A DNA stretch of 64,000 nucleotides from Ditylenchus dipsaci. Taxonomy: Eukaryota; Nematoda; Chromadorea; Rhabditida; Anguinidae. Of this stretch, positions 1 through 11,221 are shown piece by piece. How positions within the stretch are numbered: the stretch's first letter is position 1; each line of letters opens with the position of its first letter. A program made the translations under genes and the position numbers. The stretch lies in contig SADC01000884.1 in NCBI GenBank assembly GCA_004194705.1, forward strand, positions 1-64,000, in the 5' to 3' direction. The notes under the pieces are model-generated. The model had not been told where the DNA came from. It ran no database searches and saw only the letters and a list, made by a program, of their open reading frames with translations.

Positions 1-500
1 GGTTCTTAACCCAATTCTTAAAGTGGGACCGGTAGAGCTCGCGGTAGTTGAGAAAGCGCAATAGACAGCTTTGCAAAAAAAAAATCTGTGGGCTGAGATA
101 TAGGTGCTCAAAGTTGAGGGGGTGATTATTAGAGAAATACGGTAAATCGATAGTGCAGAAATTGATTGTATTGAGACGAAACATATATTTTATGAAAATT
201 AATATTTGAGATTCGTTCATTTGATGGTCATTTTATCTACACATTTGAACGGATTTAACGCCGTTTAGCAGACTCGTTCATCGTTTAATCCGTTTATCTC
301 GGACATTTTAATCGTTTCGTTTAATTTCTCATAAAAAAAAACCGTTTAATCGTTTGAACGAACGGTCGTTTAAACGAACGCGCGCAACCCTAATAAACAT
401 TAACAGACGTTTTAACTGGTTTCCTTTATTGGGGCACCATGGTATAATGGGAATGGGAGTACAATCTGGAGAACCAATACAATTAGACAATAATAGATTA
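1..500. repeat. Intergenic repeat with a CGTTTAA-rich half element
   Basis: No gene is seen. From about 220 to 390 the sequence is rich in variants of cgtttaa/gaacga and ends at about 391 with gcgcgcaaccctaa. That matches the terminal motif (CAACCCTA) of the TAGGGTTG-type hAT-like elements found elsewhere in the window. No matching left end was found, so this is probably a broken element. Confidence 0.4.
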
Positions 501-528
501 TTGACTGGAGAAACTGGAGGAGCGTCTT

Positions 529-1149
529 CTACCACATCAGCAGAGGACTCGACTGGAGCTCGACCAAGTTGACTTCGGCTGAGGAGACCAACGGCTGGAG
601 GCAGAACGATTCTTGGACCTTTTCCCATTCACCCATGGCGTGCACCAATAGAGAACTAGCAGAAACCTGTTCGCTTTGCAAGTGGGAGCGCAGACTGGAG
701 GAGCGAATCGAAACCATACGGAGGGAATCTCGGTGTGCATCATATGCGGACATCACAGAAGAATCAGTCATGCTGGATCCAGAAAGAGAAGCAGGAGTGA
801 CATCTTCATCCCAATCGCTGGTATCTGAAAATGATCCAAGGCTAGGACCAACTCGGTCTCTGAGCCTGGAGTAATATCTGGAGAAACTAATAAATCTGGA
901 TTGGTCGAGTCATCAGTCACCTCGACTGGAAGCTCTGTGACTGGAGTAGACTGGAGAACTATAGAATCTGTTAAGGCCTGCACTCGTGCAGCAACCTCTA
1001 CCACATCTTGGTAAGACTGGAGGAATCCAGAGTTCATAAACACCCTGCATTAAAATGGAGAAAAGCGTCTTATGATCAGGAGTAGACTCAACTGATCGCG
1101 CACTGGATTTAATAGCTTTAATGGCACTAACCTTTTCAGGAGACATCAA
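529..1149 (-). CDS. Possible coding exon(s), Ser-rich, unrecognised
   Basis: Three overlapping minus-strand reading frames run from an ATG near 1146 (MSPEKVSAIKAIKSS) down to about 529 (MTDSSVMSAYDAHRDSLRMV). They look protein-like, with mixed composition, amphipathic stretches such as QDVVEVAARVQALTDSIV and an acidic/Ser-rich middle part. The frame changes at about 1040 and about 780, which could be short introns or missing bases. The + strand here looks like CTGGAG repeats, so part of the open frame may simply reflect a low-complexity repeat. I do not recognise a family. It may be one exon of a cytoskeletal or adaptor protein, but this is only an impression from composition. Confidence 0.3.
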
Positions 1150-3180
1150 TAGAGCAGCTAACTAACAAAATCCAAAATATAATCTATCTGATCTATTGGA
1201 TTATTCGTAGTGTCGCCATGTCAAACAAATCTGGATGGACAAATCGTATTTCGAATTTGCCTTTCAAACTGGTATTTTAAAGTTGCAATAGGTTTCGTTC
1301 GAAACCTATTGTCTTGACTGGAACGCCGTTCGTCAGAACGCAACAATCCTTACACTAACTTGCCACCTACTTACTCTACCAGACCACATACTTTCACTAT
1401 TTTTTCAAGACAAAAAATGATGTGAAAAATACAGAAATTATAGTTATATGACAGTTTGATGTTTGTTTTATTTGGCTACAGCGGAATGCTTTTTCCTATA
1501 TGCGAAAACTGACTTCCGCATAAAAATCTAAGTTATGCCCTGGGAATGTCAAAATATGTAAATTGTAGTTAGCCAAAATTTTCGAATTTCTTTCTGTTGG
1601 GCAGCAGTATTGCTCCCACACAACACCTCCGGTACACCAAAACAGACTAATGCACTTAAAACTGAGTTATGGGCCTTGAAATGCCAAAAATTTAAATTAT
1701 AGTGAACAGCAATTTCGAATTTGTTTTGGTCGTTTCTCCTCCCTTTGTTTGTTTGTTTCTCCTCCCATACAACAGCTCCAATCATTTAGAACAGCTCATT
1801 TGATAGCTGAAACTATGGCAGCGTGCCCTTTCCTATGTACTAACACCTATTTATGTACTTAGAACTGAGTTATGGACCTTGGAAGGCCGGAAAACGATGT
1901 TTGCCACCGTTAGGATTCGAACCTGCATAGTTAACTTTATGTCGTGACGACGGTAGATAACAGCGCTTTAGTATAAGGCGGGGAGAAGGATGTCCAAAAA
2001 GCAAAACATCAATATTACTAGTCAAACATTTGGAAAATTAATTTGAATAGTGCATTAGCCAAGTTCCAGTAAGTTAGCTTCGACCAAATTGTCGAAATTG
2101 GCAGATTTTTGCATAATTCTAATCATAAAAAAAGTTGGCCAATAGACATCTGAAAGTGTTTGTTGACATTGTTAATGAACTTTTAGTGCCGCTCTAAACA
2201 TAGAGACAGGCAATTGCACTCAAACCCTTTATTTCAAGTGCTCCCACATTGTATACCTACAGGGTGTGTCGAAAATCAACTACTCTAAGCAAATTCCGAA
2301 TTCTTTTTATACGGTGTTTTAAATTAACATTATGATAGTTCTCGCTTGAATTTCTCACGACTGTTTTACAGAATCCTACGTGAAATTAGGAAATTCTGAA
2401 GAATAGGGCCCGAAAATTATTCAATTCGGCTGGGGAGATCCTACCTACCGTATTTCTTCTAATTAAAAAAAGATTTTTCAACCCCTCGAAAATAGGGAAA
2501 ATTCGCAATCGATCTTGAGATTTTCGCATGAAAATCCATAATCAAAAAAGCGGAATCGGTAAAGCTTGTGGGAGTTGACAAAATGCACTAAACAACTCTG
2601 CAAAATGTTTGCTATGAGCCAAGATACAGACCCTCAAAGTAGGCAGTGCCGGTTTATTAGAGACAGCCGGCACGCAAATACGGCACGCAAAATTATTTTT
2701 AGGTGTTTAAGTTTGTTTTAAAGCACCCTGTACGAGACAATCAAGTGATAATCTACCAATAATGCACCAATCATTGGAGTAATCTAGTGCAGATAATTTT
2801 TTTTGCTGAATTTTTTGTTGAAAGTTGATTTGATAAACTGACAAGATTACTTCTCCAGGAAAACCTTGCATCATTTCAGTCGTGAACCAAATCAACACAG
2901 ATTTTGCCAAATTTTTGATAATTGCACATAAAAGACTCTTACATCTTAAAGTGTGCTGACAAAAAATCTCTGTAAAACATTGTTTTCTACTTTAACGTAA
3001 AATCTTTGTAGCCAGAGTATTAGTTGGTAAACCTTAATTTTCAGTTTTATAACACAAACAGTCAGAAAAACACGAATTAATTACATTTGCTGCTCTCAAA
3101 CATGGCCAAATACATAGATTAGTTATAGTAGATCCCTTCACACGAGTAACTCAACAACAAATATTAGCATTAGCATACCC
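1150..3180. other. Intergenic, degenerate repeats, no gene seen
   Basis: No convincing coding sequence is present. A tRNA-like stretch in minus orientation (ggattcgaacctgcatagttaac) lies at about 1913-1935. A sequence resembling a transposon end (acagggtgtgtcgaaaatca) occurs near 2261. Around 2645-2685 there is a cggtttattagagacagccgg motif of the kind that recurs in the pogo-like repeats. Confidence 0.5.
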
Positions 3181-3560
3181 GTTGTAACGACACCTCGGCA
3201 GTAATTTGGATGACCGACAGAGAAACACGAAAACGTTGCCCCCGTTATAACGACATTCTTGGTATCAAAAAAAACGGTCCCAAGCAGTCAAACTAGTCCC
3301 GATGTAACGGAACTCTTCTGTTTTGATCAAAAAAAAATTCAGATTTGAGCTTAGTTTTTGCAAACTAAATTTGAATTTTAAAAGGAGTTGTGAAAATTTG
3401 CTCATTTCTAGTATCACCGTTTTTTATGTTATCTCTGTTTTTGCTCTTTGTTGTTTGTTCTCTACTGGATATCGAAAAAATGCAGTGAAAAAAATATCCC
3501 CATACAACGACACCTCTAACCGGTCCACAGGGGTGCCGTTATATCGACACTTGACTTCAT
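3180..3560. mobile_element. Degenerate pogo-like repeat (GTTATAACGACACC)
   Basis: Repeated motifs resembling gttgtaacgacacct occur at about 3180, 3241, 3301, 3500 and 3535, mixed with ggtcc spacers. Several TA-flanked elements here share this style (bases around cgctataacgacacc plus ggtccca). I infer a decayed pogo/Tigger-type MITE. No terminal repeat pair or TA duplication could be fixed. Confidence 0.4.
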
Positions 3561-3837
3561 TAGCAATATTTTGCAACTTTTTTTATTGATATTGGTTTAG
3601 CTAGTACAAAATTAGGAGTAAACAATTTCGATTGCTGGTTAACACAGGGCTTCCATATCGAAACATTTTATAACTAGTTTTCAAAGGGCCTATCGGCACC
3701 TGTACCCTATTTTGAATTTTAATGGTAGGTATGTGTTAATCCATCACATACTCCTCTTATTACCCCTACCTGTATATCCACTACCCCCCCCCCCTTCTGG
3801 CCTACAAAATTACCGCCCACTTTCCTTCTCTACGTTT

Positions 3838-4275
3838 CTGATGGTTAGGGGGCATCCAGGTAGTTCGTGCCTCATTTGGTTGCTAAGGGGTTTCCAAGTA
3901 GTTCGGATCCAATCTTGGCGGTTCGAGTACTTTCCTGATGGTTCGAGCCCTATCCTGGTGGTTTAGGTCCCGTCCTGATCTTTGAGGGCATTCACGTTGT
4001 TTGGGTCCCGTCCTGGTGGTTAGGGCTTATCCATGTGGTTTAGACCTCATCCTGTCGGTTAGAGTACTTTCCTGGTAGTTCGAGCCTCTTCCTGGTTGTT
4101 GAAGGGTATGAATGTGATTCGATCCCTATCCTGGTGTTTGAAGGGTATCCACAAAGTTTGGGCTCCGTCGTGGTGGTTGGAGTACTTTCCTGTTGTTTCG
4201 AGCCCCATGAATCGAGCCTCATACTGATAGTTGTGGGGTAACCACGTGGTTCAGAACCTATCCTGATGGTTTGGG
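3838..4275. repeat. Degenerate ~20-bp minisatellite (cctggtggttcgag)
   Basis: About twenty imperfect units of the form ...ggttcgagtcctatcctggt... run without interruption. Units differ by several substitutions and small indels, so this is an old array. Short open frames across it on both strands are translations of the repeat and are not treated as genes. Confidence 0.75.
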
Positions 4276-4335
4276 GGAATGTGAAAAAAAATGCGACAAA
4301 TTGGCAATAACAGGGTTTACTAAAAGCATAGTCCA

Positions 4336-5160
4336 AAAAAAAATATCACAAGAAGTTTCATTACGAAGGCTAGTAGGCCTGGCGGTATTGCCAGAAAATT
4401 GGCGCCAATTCAAATATTTTTGATATTTTCACATAAAACCTCCACTTTTCAACTTCAAGGGGCGAAATCTCAATTTTATTCACAGCAAACCCCAAATCTA
4501 ATTGCAAAAAGTCTTCCGGCCCCAATTTTTTCGTCCAGTAGGGAGATATGAAAAATCGACAAGCATGCCTCTATCTACAATGAAAGGGCTATTCAATGAC
4601 ACCAAGATCTCCACAAAGGTCCACGAAAAGTGAGATAAATCGCGTTCCGAACACATTCAGTCAATAAATTACTGAATGTGGGTAATAAAAGCTGCTTTTG
4701 AAGTTTATTCGATTATTTTAGTCCAGCAAGGCGATATGAAAAAACAAACGCGCATGCTTACACCTACAGTTAAAGAGCTATCGAAATAATCGAAAAATAA
4801 ACAGTGATCAACAGGAGTCAGGAAAACAGAAATTACAGGGTATACATTAGCTAAATTCAAGCTGCGACCTAGTAAATTTTTGATCTGCATTTCGTGTTCT
4901 TAGAAAAATGCAAAAGCTTTCTGAAGTTTTTTTCCGTTGTCAAATTCATGATTACATACTGTATAACCTCCAGTAATTCTCCGTAGTGTATTGATTTCAA
5001 CTACATGAAAATTTTGAAATTGTAAATAAAAAATTACCTTTACTCTAAATCCTAGACAAGAAACAAGACTGTGGGTTATTAAAGGGTGAGAGGGATTAAT
5101 AGAGGTTGTACGGAAAATGGCCGTACTTTTCAGTAAGCTCTGCCACAGGTAAACTCTTCG
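4336..5160. other. Intergenic, no gene seen
   Basis: AT-rich sequence holding only short chance frames. A segment around 4720-4880 resembles neighbouring unique sequence and shows no recognisable protein similarity. Confidence 0.4.
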
Positions 5161-5161
5161 T

Positions 5162-5325
5162 GTAACGTAACCAGTGATGTAAAAGCACCGGTGCGGGCAC
5201 CGGTGCCGGTGCCAAGTTTTTGCTGGCACCGGTGCTGGTGCCGGTGCCAAATTTTAACCAAAAAGCACCGGCACCGGTGCCGCACCGGTGCTGGTGCCGA
5301 TTTTTTCGCTGGCACCGCTGCCTAT
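5162..5325. repeat. GGCACCGGTGCC simple repeat, hAT-like end
   Basis: A dense array of palindromic ggcaccggtgcc motifs follows a terminus-like ccagtgatgtaaaagcac at about 5171. The same architecture (CAGTG.TGTAAA followed by GGTGCC repeats) forms a complete element at 59172-59657, so this copy is probably one end of the same family. Proline/alanine frames (APAPVPA) across it are repeat translations. Confidence 0.6.
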
Positions 5326-5329
5326 TTTT

Positions 5330-8300
5330 TACTGAAATTTGAATATTTTTTTTAATCCGGGTTCGACTACCACCGGCTGCGGACCTTATTATAATCTCCT
5401 TTTATTTACAAATTTAGTGTCAAAATGTAGCCAAGGTTCTGGGCTTTCATTTGATCTATCATACAGATGAAAAGTTACTATAAAGTATTAGCTGAAATTC
5501 AAAAAAACATTGAACCATGTCCAATTTGATGAAATCCTCAATAGAACAATCCCAGTACTTTTAGGTAGTGTCCTGGAACTGATGTGTTTTCCCAATTTTA
5601 ATTTACACAATCATTTGCAACCTTACACTCAAAATGTAGTCAGGCTTCTTGCCGTCATTTTCAGCATACGATTGCATGAAATAATGTGAATTGAAATCGA
5701 AAAAAATGTCAGTTCCTAAATAATACTGAAATCCTACCTCTCAATAGTACTTATTTCTTCCCGGGTCAAACATTTGCTAGCCACCTTGCTTTTCTGAAGT
5801 GATTTTGGTGTGAAAGAATTTCTATCTTGTTCCCCCACGAAATTCTGACTGTAGAAAGTCACTAAAAGCGTTGATGAATAAATAGAATTGGTGGAGGTAA
5901 ACCCTGGTTATCAGACAGGGTCACTGTTTATTAGAGAGGGAGACTCTGCCCACTTAGCAGAGAATTATGTTAGTCAACTAAAGCTCACATGTATGAAAGG
6001 TCAGTTATTCAGTTGCACTAAATGGTTATAGATACACGGACGGACAGACTATTTACATAGATGAAACCCACAGTGCTAGAATGGGCGGCTTTTCATACAG
6101 CCATAACATTTCGTAAGCGACCTGTTCGACCCGAACCCTGAGAAGCCAAACTGTTTTACTTTAAATTACGATTAAAAGATTTTTTTGCCACCCAAGGTTA
6201 GAACACCATTATCAAAATCAGCCTACTACGTCAACAAAACACATTGATAAGTTAGACGGTCATTTATCGGAGAGAAAGAGTTTAGTAGAGCACATGTGGC
6301 AGTCGAACTAGAAAATAGCTTATAGTTCCTGCTGTACTAATGAAAAACTCTTAACAAATACACCTCACCTACTAGACAATTATGACACATTGGCAAAATA
6401 GATGGCTATTAATAAAGCAAAAATGCCGACAATTTTTCCACTTGACCTGAACTTAATCCGAATGGACCCCGGGAAAATTAAGCAACAGGGATATATTGCT
6501 TGACTTGGGCAAAATAAACTTGGAGTGGCAGCGTCTAATCCAAACAACAATAATAAAAATTATTCGCCGCCGAGGATTGAACCATCAACGTACTAATTAC
6601 TGGCGCCATATAGGGGAGGGTTTCATCATAATATTTTAAATCTAAGTTATTGGATTACCTTATTATCACGACTCACTTTTGAAGTTACTGCTTTTAGCAC
6701 AGCTTAAAATAACAGAAAAATTTGCCATGGTCTAAACATCTTACGTCGCCATCCTGTGCTCAAAAATTTAACAAATTTTCATTTCAAAACTTACTGTGCT
6801 TCGATTTTTATGCCTACTTATTATAACTTTTTCGGATCGGTCATACACAGATATGGTGATTGAGTTTCCTTAACGTATTCTTTCTAATAAAACACCATGG
6901 TGCTCTATTTTCAACCTTTTAAATTTTTTGAATTCAGGTTAAAAAAAGCAATAAAAGATGGTTCACCCACTAGTTTTGGCCCTAAGGGGCTGTGCTCTAT
7001 TCGTGGTGGTGTTCGAATATCGAGTAGTGTTCTATTAGAGAGAATATGGTATATGGTGATAACTATGGTGATTCACATAATCAGTCATGAAAATAAACTT
7101 AGTTACTATCATTCAATTTACAAGAAAAAAAACGTGCACAGTAAAGTCAGACATTGTCTCTATATTATTGGGTAGACCGGGCTTTCTAATTGCTAGGCTC
7201 CGCATCCTATAAAAAATTTTTTGCTTAGCATCCGAGATTCAATCCTCATCATAAAAATTAAGCTGTACATTTGACCAACTATAGTATTAAGACACATTGG
7301 TGAGGCAGAGAGGCTATTTTTACAGCTTATATGGCGAAGTATTTTTCATTGGGCCAGTCAAATCCGAGCTATCTATGACAGAACAATTAGGGATTGTTCC
7401 TTGGGTTTAAAGATTTTGTTACAAGCCGGGACCGAACAATCACCATGAAAATAAGGTTATCCAACAATTCAGCCACTGCCACGGCAGATTGACAGAAGAG
7501 GCGGTTATTTTTGCAACCAAAAATAACGAACCATTTCCTACCTAGCTGATCTGACCAGAACCCTGGAAAACCCTAGAATTCGAGATCGGACCCAGATAAA
7601 AAGTTTTGTCACCACCTGTGATCGAAACCTCATCATGAAACTTGGGTTGTTGAATAATAGCCTACCCATTACACGAGGTCCATTGTACGATTTAACATTT
7701 TGCTAACACCGAGTTGGAAAGCCCAAAAATTCACACACTGCACTATCTCAAGACATTTCTGCGGTTTGGTAACTAGTGAAAGCGTGAAAGAAAATTTCAA
7801 AAGAGACGATTGTGAAGTCTTTTGAAGGTTTGCTTTTTTGGGTGCGTTTATTATCAGCTTTTTTTTCTATTTAAAGCATGTGCTATCACAACTTCAACTG
7901 ATGGTTCCGGTGACTTCAGAATTTCTTGCTTCAAATCCAGTGGATCTATCGGATTAAAAGGACTAGACCTTCTAAGAAAGATAAGAGCGCAGCAGCAAGC
8001 AAGAGATGGCCGCTTTGACTTCGAGGACGCTGGAATTGAAGAAGACGAAAACACTTATTTAGAAAATTTTAACGATGATGAACCTTTGTTGTTTGAGCAT
8101 TGATTTTTGTTTGACCAACTTGAAATAAACGCCTATTGCTATCGTTGTATAAGACTTTTTCTTGAATTTTTTACATGAGCTTATATTTTTCGAACCTGCC
8201 GGCCACATGGGCTTATATTAGAAAGGTGGGCTTGTATTAGAAGGTGGGCTTATATTTTTCAACCCTCGTGGGGACATGGGCTTATATTAGAAGGTGGGCT

Positions 8301-8960
8301 TTAATTAGAAGATTTACGGTAATTTGAAACGTCAGAAAAATCGGCTCAGTCTAAACATGGTAGGATGCGAACAGCGAAAAACCTTGGTCAAAAATTTAAC
8401 AAAAATTTATTTCAAAATCAACTCTGCTCTAATTTAGACGATTTTTTTGATGGAAACTTTTTTATCGGTGATAAAGGGATATGGTGATTAAGTTTTTTAT
8501 TTGGTGATAACTATAGTCATTAACGTAATTACTCATCAAAATCAGCTAAATTATGATGGTTGAACCCAGAACGAAAAGGAAAAGTCTCAAGGAAAATCAC
8601 CCACGGCTTGTATACTATTTGGTAGACCGGGTTTCCACAAAGAGTTCCACGCTAGCCTCCAATCCCATTTTAAAGTTTTTAGTTGGGATTCAATCTGAGA
8701 TTCACCTTTCAACATAAAAATTAAGTTGTACATTTCACCAACTACAATATTAGGACACATTGATAATACAGACAGATGTTAATTAATTAGATTCATTTTA
8801 ATCACTTCATTTTATTTGATCTGGTAAATAGTTCACCGCAGAAAGAAAGACCCTACCAAAAAATCAAACCTCGATTAAAATATATGTTGCCATCCGGGGT
8901 CGAACTCTCGACATGAAAGTTGGGTCGTCGAGCAGCCTACCCACTACACCACCACGACTC
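5330..8960. other. Intergenic with diverged duplicated blocks and tRNA-like pieces
   Basis: Segments around 6715-7090 and 8330-8560 are diverged copies of each other; both share gtctaaacat, aaaaatttaac and ggtgataacta. tRNA-like B-box stretches in minus orientation occur near 6575 (gaggattgaacc), 7230, 7415, 7608, 8690 and 8897. They suggest an old tRNA-derived SINE family with copies about 0.4-1.3 kb apart. Apart from the exon-like frame at 7870-8103, no gene is seen. Confidence 0.45.
7870..8103 (+). CDS. Possible C-terminal exon, acidic tail, unrecognised
   Basis: An open frame reads GLKGLDLLRKIRAQQQARDG and then an acidic stretch (FDFEDAGIEEDENTYLENF), ending in a TGA at 8101-8103. A possible polyadenylation signal (aaataaacg) follows at about 8124. 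The basic helix followed by an acidic tail is protein-like. It could be the last exon of a host gene or the tail of a decayed transposase; neither can be shown. No partner exon was found upstream. Confidence 0.3.
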   Translation, partial: FKACAITTSTDGSGDFRISCFKSSGSIGLKGLDLLRKIRAQQQARDGRFDFEDAGIEEDENTYLENFNDDEPLLFEH

Positions 8961-8965
8961 ATTTG
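8885..8965 (-). repeat. tRNA-like sequence (SINE relic)
   Basis: Read on the minus strand, the stretch has an A-box-like tggtgtagtgggtaggctg and a B-box-like gagttcgaccccgg at tRNA spacing. Stem pairing is too poor for a functional tRNA. Related copies at about 7600-7690 share the layout, which suggests a tRNA-derived SINE rather than a tRNA gene. Confidence 0.45.
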
Positions 8966-9099
8966 GCCAGTTGACGAATTTCGTCATCGGCAAAATGACG
9001 GCAAAAAATGTTGGGCCGGTCAAACTTGGTCCCGCCACGTAAACAAACCCGTTCTTATTTCGAAAAAAAGCCCGCAAGAAAAATAATTGATACCCTTGC

Positions 9100-10341
9100 A
9101 TATATAAGGGACACCCCACTATAGTGATACCCTCGCATATTAGTGACACACCCACATATATAGTGACACCCCACTATAGTGATACCCTCGCTATAGTGAC
9201 ACCCCACGTATAGTGACCACCCCACTATAGTGACACCCCACTATAGTGACACCCCCACTATAGTTGATACCCTCGCTATATGACACCCCACTATAAGTGA
9301 CACCCCACTATAGTGATACCTCGCTATAGTGACACCCCACTATAGTGACACCCTCGCTATAGTGACACCCCACTATAGTGACACCCCACTATAGTGACAC
9401 CCCACTATAGTGACACCCTCGCTATAGTGACACCCTCGCTATAGTGACACCTCGCTATAGTGACACCCCATTATAGTGATACCCTCGCTATAGTGACACC
9501 CCACTATAGTGACACCCTCGCTATAGTGACACCCCCACTATAGTGACACCCTCGCTATAGTGACACCCCACTATAGTGACACCCTCGCTATAGTGACACC
9601 TCAGGCCGGTCCCAACAAATAAAAATACCCTCGATATAGTGACACATATCAAGTTTTCTTTATAAAGTTGCGATTTTAAGTGAAATTCCTTCTAAAAATG
9701 AAGTTTAAGCCCTCCGTAAATTTCTTCCATATTAATTACGTAGTTTTTTTATTTGTTTTCGTTGCCCAATATTCAACCCAATGATGTATATAATGCCGAA
9801 GAACTGTAGTACAGTTAGTTCAAAAACTTTCGTACAGTTGTGATTAATTTTTGCAATTGTAGTGCAATTTCTCGGATTATTGACATGACAGATTTAATCA
9901 AATTTATTCATTTCGGTTTTCTCTCAGTAAACACTATATTCGCTATTTAAGCCAGCAACCCTCAATTTAGAGCCTGAAAAAAATGTGTACCTTAATTCCA
10001 GAATTGCGAGTCTGAATGGCGAATTTACAGTGTTTCCTTGACTAACCTTCGACCAGCAAAATCTACATGTTTTAGATTATACTGACGCATCAGAGCTGTC
10101 AAATACGTTGAAAATCGGGTTAAAAGGTGTTATGCCCTAAACGGTATGAGCGTTTGGTTTATACATAAAATCGACAGGTGACTGTATCACTCTTTGCAAA
10201 ACCCTCGATATAGTGACACTTTACAAGAAATTTTTTAAAAACCCTCGGTACAGTGACACCTCGCTATAGTGACACCCTCGCTATAGCGACACCCAAGGCC
10301 GGTCCCAAGGGGTGTCACTATAGCGGGGGTTGACTGTACAA
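9100..10341. repeat. TATAGTGACACCCC satellite, pogo-like element remnant
   Basis: From 9116 to about 9605 there are some thirty units of ctatagtgacacccca or ctatagtgacaccctcg, about 16 bp each, with occasional one-base slips. A second short array lies at 10205-10340 and ends in gcgggggttgactgta. That ending looks like the terminus of a pogo/Tigger-type element (CAGTCAACCCCCGC). A spacer with ggccggtccca sits at the inner edge of each array. The satellite is probably an expanded transposon terminal repeat, with 9610-10200 as the old internal part. Confidence 0.7.
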
Positions 10342-11221
10342 AGAAATTTTTTTGCAAAGTAATCTCATATCGAGAGTCGACTGTATGCACATTCATTGGT
10401 AGGAGTATACTATTTGGTGTGAACTAAAAATGCCTCTAAAGTGCTTTTTCGACGTAATTCGATCTGAAACGTTCTAAAAAGATGCTTTTTAGGATTAAGA
10501 AAGCATTTTAAAAAAAATTTTTGACCAAAATTTCACTTTTTGCCTTGGGGGACCAAGGCAAAAGGTACTGGAGGGTACCTGAATTGTCAATTTTTTTATT
10601 TTTCCCTTGTTTTTCTCAATAAGAGTTTCTAAGAGTCTCTTTGGCATAAGAGTTTCTGAATGCACTTTCGGTCAAGTGCCCTTCGCCTTAGCCTAAAAAC
10701 CATATAGTTATGTATGCTTTTGAGTTTTCTTTGACCAAAGTTAGGTCTCTAAATTAGGTTTGAGGCAAATATTGTGAAAAATAATCAAGTGGAGCATGTC
10801 CAAGCATCTTCTCAAATACTTTTTCAATACTTTTTTGCCAGAATTCGGGCATTACTTGAACTTATCATACAAAGACTATTTTTTGTGTATCCAATCGTTG
10901 TTCCCAGTCGTAAGTGTATCCAGTCATTGTATACAGTTATAAGTTGTATCCAGTTGTTGGTATAGCTATCTTTTGAATGTTGTTGAACATTTTTTGAATA
11001 CGCTGCGGTTAGTTGCATAGCAAAAACGATAGTAGTAAGACAACTGCCTTTTAATGACAACTTATAAGGTAACAATAATACATCTATTACAGAACAATGA
11101 GATACAAATTTATTTTAATCGAGTTTAGTTTTTGACTCAGACCCGTCGAAAACTGCGCTGTTCGTAGAGCTCTTGCGCTGTGCCAATGAACACAATCTAA
11201 ATTAGTTTTTTTTAAACATTT
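10342..11221. other. Intergenic downstream of the LMBR1 gene, no gene seen
   Basis: AT-rich sequence. Around 10535-10700 there is a cttgggggaccaaggc palindromic piece, which is also part of the foldback family at 27 kb. Short tandem similarity (gtatccagt.gtt) occurs at 10890-10965. I see no coding evidence. Confidence 0.4.

Noticed and set aside
9100..9605. CRISPR-like regular repeats
   Set aside because: Units are directly adjacent without unique spacers, and the context is a eukaryotic genome.
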